Shown here one piece after another: positions 19,498 to 24,221 of a stretch of 24,221 nt of DNA (position 1 is its first letter; each line of letters begins with the position of its first letter). Origin of the DNA: Reticulitermes lucifugus (lineage: Eukaryota > Arthropoda > Insecta > Blattodea > Rhinotermitidae); assembly GCA_026260175.1 (NCBI GenBank), contig JAKCWW010005147.1:1572-25792 (forward strand). Direction: 5' to 3'. The translations under genes and the position numbers were made by a program. A model generated the notes under the pieces. The model was not told where the DNA came from and searched no databases. It was given only the letters and a program-made list of their open reading frames with translations.

Positions 19498-21429
19498 TTA
19501 AAAAGATAAGTCATTACAGGCTAATTGTGGATAAGATAGAATTACTTTGAGAGTTAAATTAAGACAAAATTGACGAAATATAGCGCCATTTAATTCCGCA
19601 TATTTTATGCATAAATTATTTTTTTTATTTAAGTCCGTCTAAGATCTTAATCGCAGGTACTAAAGTCGAAGTGAGGACTGAGACTGAGCGAACGTTCTTC
19701 CTGTTTGAACCTATCGCAGACGTGTGTGAGTTACTGACGGAATGAGGATTGGCAGGGGAAACAGGAGCTCTCGGAAAAGTACCTGTTCTAAATTTGTCTC
19801 CAAATCTCAGAGATATTTCTCTCGGGAGTGTACACGAGTGTTTGCTATGAGAAATCGACAGATATTCTTGTAACACCTGATAAATGTTAGCGATATATGG
19901 AGTTGATATCTAGAAGCCGGATATTTCAGTCATTATACTGATTGGGCTACTGACTGGAAGACCGGAATATTCAGTTTTCATGCCCGGCGGGCGATATGGA
20001 TTATTGTTTCGCCACTCCGACCAGACCTCTGGCGTTTAAACAGGGGCACCTTCGCTGGAGATAGAGAGGTCGGGACGTGACGCAATACCAGTTTCCTTTA
20101 TATACTACGGAAGATTGACAAATGCTGCAGCTATAACTCCTAAGGGAGCCCAAGGCTGTAATGGGCTATATTGCCAGTCATTTGACTATTTATTTTCAAC
20201 AACGCAATATTTTATAATTTTCTAGCCGCGTGTGCAAAGCAGTTGCGAAATTCGACCACCAACTTCGTCATCTAGCTGTTGTTCCATCTGTCCGCAAGAA
20301 ACAACTCGGCTCTCAGAGAAAGGTTTTTCGTGCGAATTGATATTGGGGGTTTTTTTACTGAAATTGTTTGTCACTTTCCAATTTTGATTAAAATTGGACA
20401 AACTGGCATACACTTTACATGAGGACCTGCGTAAATTTTTTTAATCATCTTGGGTACTAAAATTACCATTGAATTTATGGTTACCACAGCTACATTTTTC
20501 GCCAAGGTTACCATTATTCACATGTTGCTACATTTACACGCCAAAGCGCCCGAACTATTTTTCTCGGCATGCATTTTCTAAAGTTTTGTCTCAGCTCTTC
20601 TAAAAACTTGAATTGTTTTTCTAATGGATTGATTGTCCTTTGTGGAAGCCTAGTAGTTATCGTATTTATGCTATCTTACGGCCTGTCCGTGGCCTCACAC
20701 GTTGCAGTCGAATCCCAGCGATAGGTCAATGAAAGACAGGTAACCTATCTGAGGAACTAACAATCGTCAGAATTTCAAAAAATATGGGTGCATTTATACA
20801 AGTTCCTGGTATCATTATGGTGGTTAAATCAAAGATGCTGAGATTAAAACTACGGGGATAAAACGAGATTATAATGTTATTATGAAAATCCAGTAGAAAT
20901 CGGACTGTTTGAGGGACACAGAGTTAGGTGTTAATCTCTTAAATTTCAGTAGTTTCGACACGTTTAATATTTAAAAAAATGTGTTCCTCCCACACTCTGT
21001 AGGTTTCTTGTGCCTCAGCAGTAAACAGCTGTTATTTTCCTACACTGTCGTAATTGATTTGTCGTTACAGTTGAGATCAAATTTGTTCTGTGTGAGGTAC
21101 GAACTGATTTTTATGCGTTGTGTCAATTAATGTAACACAAGACAGACCCGTTCTCTCATCAACGGAAGCGCCCCAAAGCGACTTTGGCTGCAACAGACTC
21201 TACTTAATAACGTCTGGTCACAAGCCCCTTGGGGGCTCGACGGCAAGACGGACAGACTTGACCGTTAGTTGCAAAGTAACTTGGGGTTTAGTTTTTAAAG
21301 AGTTAGAACTTACCTTGGAAACAGTCGTCAGAATATCCCACTATAGAGCTTTGTCCTCACCCAGTTCAAAATAATTCATATCTTCGCTTTGTAATATTCA
21401 TCCGTCCACTTCTCGGTTTCCGATGTCGG
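19498..21429. other. Unannotated non-coding stretch
   Basis: Frames at 19625-19876 (-), 20222-20413 (-) and 21120-21374 (+) have no domain. A lone B-box-like gcagtcgaatcccagcga at about 20704-20721 could be the trace of another SINE. Nothing else recognised. Confidence 0.5.
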
Positions 21430-22000
21430 CTTTCTGTTTTTCGTATTGAGGGAGGAACATAGGCTGAAGGTGTTGGAGAACAAGGTGCTGAGGAAGATAT
21501 TCGGACCTAAGAAGGACGAGGTAACAGGGGAGTGGGAAAGACTGCATAATGAGGAGCTTTATGATATGTACTTACCAAATGTTATTCGAGTGATCAAATC
21601 AAGGAGAATGAAACAAACTACTACATTCGTTATTTTCAACACAACAGGTTGTGTTGAACGGAACATATATAGTAGTTTGGTTTATTCTTTGCGCACAACG
21701 GGATGCGTCATATTACATTTAAATTCAAGAAGAATGAGATGGGCGATGCACGTGGCGCGTATGGAGAGGTGCATACAGGGCTTGGGTGGGAAACCTGCTG
21801 GAAAGAGATCACTTGGAAGACCTAGGCGTAGATGGGATGATGATATTAAAACGGGTGGGGATGGGGACATCGAACTGAATTGATCTGGCTCAGGATAGGG
21901 ACAGGTGGTTGGTCCTTGTGAATGCGGTAATGAACCTTCGGGTTCAATAAATTCGGGGAATTCGTTGACAGGGATTATTAGAATGAGAACTGACGATGAT
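21430..22000 (+). pseudogene. LINE (RTE-like) C-terminus with 3' UTR, interrupted by a small insertion
   Basis: The frame from about 21443 reads LREEHRLKVLENKVLRKIFG, then KDEVTGEWERLHNEELYD and IRVIKSRRM. After the insertion it resumes SRRMRWAMHVARME, then GKPAGKRSLGRPRRRWDDDI. A frameshift near 21880 moves the end DLAQDRDRW...NAVMNLRVQ into another frame, with its stop at about 21947-21949. The 3' UTR shares attcggggaatt with the minus-strand copy at 11.4 kb and ends in a (GAT)n-like tail near 22000. It is 5' truncated like most LINE copies, so no endonuclease or RT catalytic motif is present. Confidence 0.9.
21612..21720 (+). mobile_element. 109-bp hairpin insertion inside the LINE, flanked by target duplication
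   Basis: The LINE words aaatcaaggagaatga (21596-21611) recur as aaattcaagaagaatga (21721-21737), so the peptide SRRM appears twice around the insertion. This fits a 16-17 bp target duplication. The first 71 bases of the insert fold: caaactacta pairs with tagtagtttg, and ttcaacacaac pairs with gttgtgttgaa, with only ag as loop. A 38-base non-palindromic end follows. No coding capacity, family unknown. Confidence 0.75.
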
Positions 22001-22130
22001 GATGTCAGCGGTTACATCTCTTTAGAGTGCATTCTTCCTACAATGACCACCGATTTGTGTTTAGAGATTAGGATTTTTGTGAAAGAAGTATTGAATTATT
22101 ATGACACGTAATGTGACAACTTATTTTTTA

Positions 22131-22280
22131 GATGTTTGTACGTACAGATACTTGTTTCTAGGACGTTTCTGTGTACGGATACTTTTTGGTGGACGTTCTT
22201 GTGTAGGGATGCTTGTTTGTCACGTTCGTGTGTACGGATGCTAGATTGTTCGACGTTCGTACCTAAGGCTCTTCTTGTAC
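22131..22280 (+). repeat. Minisatellite, 30-bp unit, 5 units
   Basis: Units start at about 22131, 22161, 22191, 22221 and 22251, each 30 bases, with approximate consensus GGACGTTCGTGTGTACGGAT followed by GCTTGTTTGT. Units differ by several substitutions, so the array is moderately old. Confidence 0.85.
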
Positions 22281-23640
22281 AAATACCACAAAAGTTAATC
22301 TAACAGTTTCGTTTCTTCGTTCTACGGACTGGAAGAGTGGCAGCTCTGATGTTCGAAGTTGCTGTAGGCTCAAAAATGACAGGTTCCCCCTCTATCACAT
22401 AACATGGAATTAATTCTGTCAAGTACGTCGTTCTCCTTAATTGATGAAAAAAATTTCTTGCATAGATCTGTCTTTAAATATTAAGTCCATGAGCTGTATT
22501 CTACAGGATAATTAACATGATCAGTATTTACTGTCAGTATGTTTTTAATTTCATTGGCCTTTTATTGCACTTTATATATATTTTAGCAATCCAATGCATT
22601 GTTCATGTTTTTCAAGCACGTAATTTTGTGCATATGGCCGTTACTAACACATTCACTCTCCATAGTCGTGATACAACAATGGCAGTTAGTAGTGACAACA
22701 CTACTTTTTATACCTTCAATTTTTATGATATCAGAAGTATTTGAAAACCAGCAAACAATTTTTATTCAGTGTCTTTTCTCACCAGTAGCATCCCTACTCG
22801 ATAGTATTATGGTTAGTACCATGTAAAGGGCATTAACGGAGCTCAATGCATAGTGTTGCATTGTACCGTGAGGTAAATTAATGGCGGCGTGTATGTTGTG
22901 GCCAAGCGCTCCGATTTTTGGGCACACTGTAAGGCATATTTTCCGGTGGAATGAGTGCACGGAGCAGTAATTTACATCACACACTCCTTGCGATCCAACT
23001 AATTGAGAACGAAGGCGGCTACATGTCAACATGGCCTTTCCGCGCGTCCAGAAATATTATCTTGCATTATCTAAGAGCTGATTCTATATTACGTTTTTGT
23101 TGGATGAGAGTACCTGTCTTGGAATAAGTCCAAAATATTTTATTTTTGGAATGAATAAGTTTAGAGTCAGGTTCGATGTAATGTATGGTGGTATTCCTTC
23201 ACGACATGTTTTCAAATTCAATTGCATTCCATATCTTTTCACAAATAGTGATAACCATATGTATCATATATTTTATGAATCAACAAATCGATATTTCGTC
23301 GGTAGTGTAGGTTTGTTGTGTTTAGTTATGTTCTCAGACTAGACAGCGAATAATTTACTAAATATCAGAATTATCGCTGTAGCAGAGATGCTCTTTTTGA
23401 AACAGGCGTCGTGTTTTTTAAACGTATGCTAGATGAGCCTCGCGTTTGAAAGGGACCTGTGGGTGTTTCGCTAATACAGAAATGCCAGTTATGATTGATG
23501 GAAGAAAAACAATGTGCAGGAAGGAGTACTCCTGCACTCCAAAAAATTACTAGTCGAAAGAAAGAGTTACGTGGAAAGTCTATGGATGTGATGCAAAGGG
23601 CAATTTTAACTTCTTTTAATATTTTACAATGGAGTTTTTA
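22281..23640. other. Unannotated non-coding stretch
   Basis: Frames at 22517-22826 (+), 22766-23032 (-) and 23097-23342 (+) show no domain. Nothing recognised with confidence. Confidence 0.5.
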
Positions 23641-23642
23641 AC

Positions 23643-23667
23643 TGAAAGAAAGACAGAAAGAAAGAGC
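23643..23667. repeat. GAAA simple repeat
   Basis: gaaagaaagacagaaagaaa: a short purine tetramer tract with one interruption. Confidence 0.8.
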
Positions 23668-23715
23668 ACAGGCAGGGGAATTAGACATACATATGAGGAT
23701 TATACTCATGTAGGA

Positions 23716-23760
23716 CAGGGGTTCACAAATCCCGGGCGCCAGGTCGCCGTGGCTATTAAA
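23716..23760 (+). mobile_element. Possible hAT-like left end
   Basis: CAGGGGTTCACAAATCCCGG followed by GCGCCAGGTCGCC resembles a family of hAT ends (CAGGGGTTC.CAAA). No complementary TTTGTGAACCCCTG occurs before the window end, so either only this end survives or the other end lies outside. Confidence 0.4.
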
Positions 23761-24139
23761 TTTGTTATGGTGGCGTTTGATATTTGTAGATCTTCAGTAA
23801 GGAACTTGCTGCATGTCACCATCCTGTCGCCTAGAATTTTGAGGAGGCTTCTAGACTTTTTCGACAGTTGTGCACCCATGAAATATGATGAGATCTTGGC
23901 AAAACGATATGTCGAGATATAAAGTAGATTGATGTGGTTTACTGTATTCAAGTAGGCGGCTTTTGTATTTGTGATTGTGAGGTTTCAGATACTGTAACAC
24001 TAGTAATGACTTGACCAGAATAAGATTTGCAGTAGGGCATCAGTTACGTAATTTTAGTTTTTTTTTTGAGTCATTCAGTTCGCTTTTTTTTACTCAATTG
24101 CTGCTTCTGTTAGTTAAAAGTTAGATTGTTAGTTAATTT
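23761..24139. other. Unannotated non-coding stretch
   Basis: Frames on both strands at 23629-23951 have no domain. T-rich tracts lie at about 24056-24090. Confidence 0.45.
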
Positions 24140-24221
24140 GTTAGCAGCAGCAGTCCCATACAGGCCTTGGCAGGCCCTTAGGGCTCCAGGAGGTCGAAGC
24201 TCCCAGGTTTTTAGACAATCG
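24140..24221 (+). repeat. Possible interspersed repeat cut by window edge
   Basis: After a decayed gttag-rich stretch, composition turns abruptly GC-rich: ccatacaggccttggcaggc, then ccttagggctccaggaggtc. The style resembles a SINE or other interspersed repeat, but no promoter box or end is visible. Confidence 0.3.

Larger units (their letters stand above)
18176..24221 (+). other. Presumed intron downstream of the zinc-finger exon
   Basis: The donor at 18176 opens an intron that must carry on past the window end, because no exon encoding the remaining finger residues (the two histidines and the following fingers) is visible in any + frame. The only protein-like stretches are LINE fragments. 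Confidence 0.65.

Noticed and set aside
20704..20721. B-box-like gcagtcgaatcccagcga
   Set aside because: No A box at suitable distance and no SINE body, so a single 11-base match is weak.
22767..22929. CAGTG...CACTG pair that might bound a MITE
   Set aside because: The complementarity stops after about 6 bases and the flanks (tttttatt and taaggcat) do not repeat.
1..24221. CRISPR array, operon or prokaryotic system
   Set aside because: No spaced identical direct repeats, no compact gene runs, and clear eukaryotic introns and retroelements.

Overview
The window looks like insect nuclear DNA: AT-rich, almost wholly non-coding, and packed with decayed interspersed repeats. The repeat types (RTE-like LINE 3' ends with a GHVARMG...GRPRRRW type tail, tRNA-derived SINEs, Penelope-like termini) suggest a polyneopteran, most likely a cockroach or termite. 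That placement is inference from memory of repeat families, not proof.

Only one stretch is convincingly host coding: an internal exon at 17880-18175 on the + strand. It has an excellent splice acceptor and donor, and encodes a Gly/Ser/Ala-rich linker that runs into GRKYQCKMCPQ, the first half of a C2H2 zinc finger. This fits the rotund/squeeze (ZNF384/ZNF362-like) zinc-finger family. The finger is interrupted by the intron directly after its second cysteine and two more residues. On this reading 1-17879 and 18176-24221 are flanking intron, although an unseen upstream exon cannot be excluded.

Layout. 1-482 is a TATG/TCTA/TA microsatellite. 1452-1639 is a foldback element. 2650-2960 is an hAT-type MITE with 8-bp target duplication. 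5775-5990 and 10285-10565 are two related minus-strand SINEs. 6726-7246 is a decayed ~48-bp tandem array of about 11 units. 7563-7775 is a Penelope-like end abutting a LINE tail. 9082-9361 is a tRNA-like SINE with 12-bp duplication. 9531-9630 is a TTA/CTA microsatellite. 11400-11642 is a minus-strand LINE C-terminus. 14819-15078 and 16121-16298 are foldback elements built like the one at 1.5 kb. 16690-17753 holds three further hammerhead-like termini around a ~380-bp imperfect palindrome, directly upstream of the exon. 19203-19490 is a second LINE family. 21430-22000 is a third LINE tail, itself split by a small hairpin insertion. 22131-22280 is a 30-bp minisatellite. 23.7-24.2 kb has partial repeat ends.

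The most interesting structure is the recurrent family of short elements that combine inverted-repeat arms with a CTGANGA...GAAA hammerhead-like core. At least seven traces are present, three of them foldbacks and one with a clear target duplication. They resemble termini of Penelope-like retroelements but look like small non-autonomous units. All boundaries are by eye, and no database or folding software was used.
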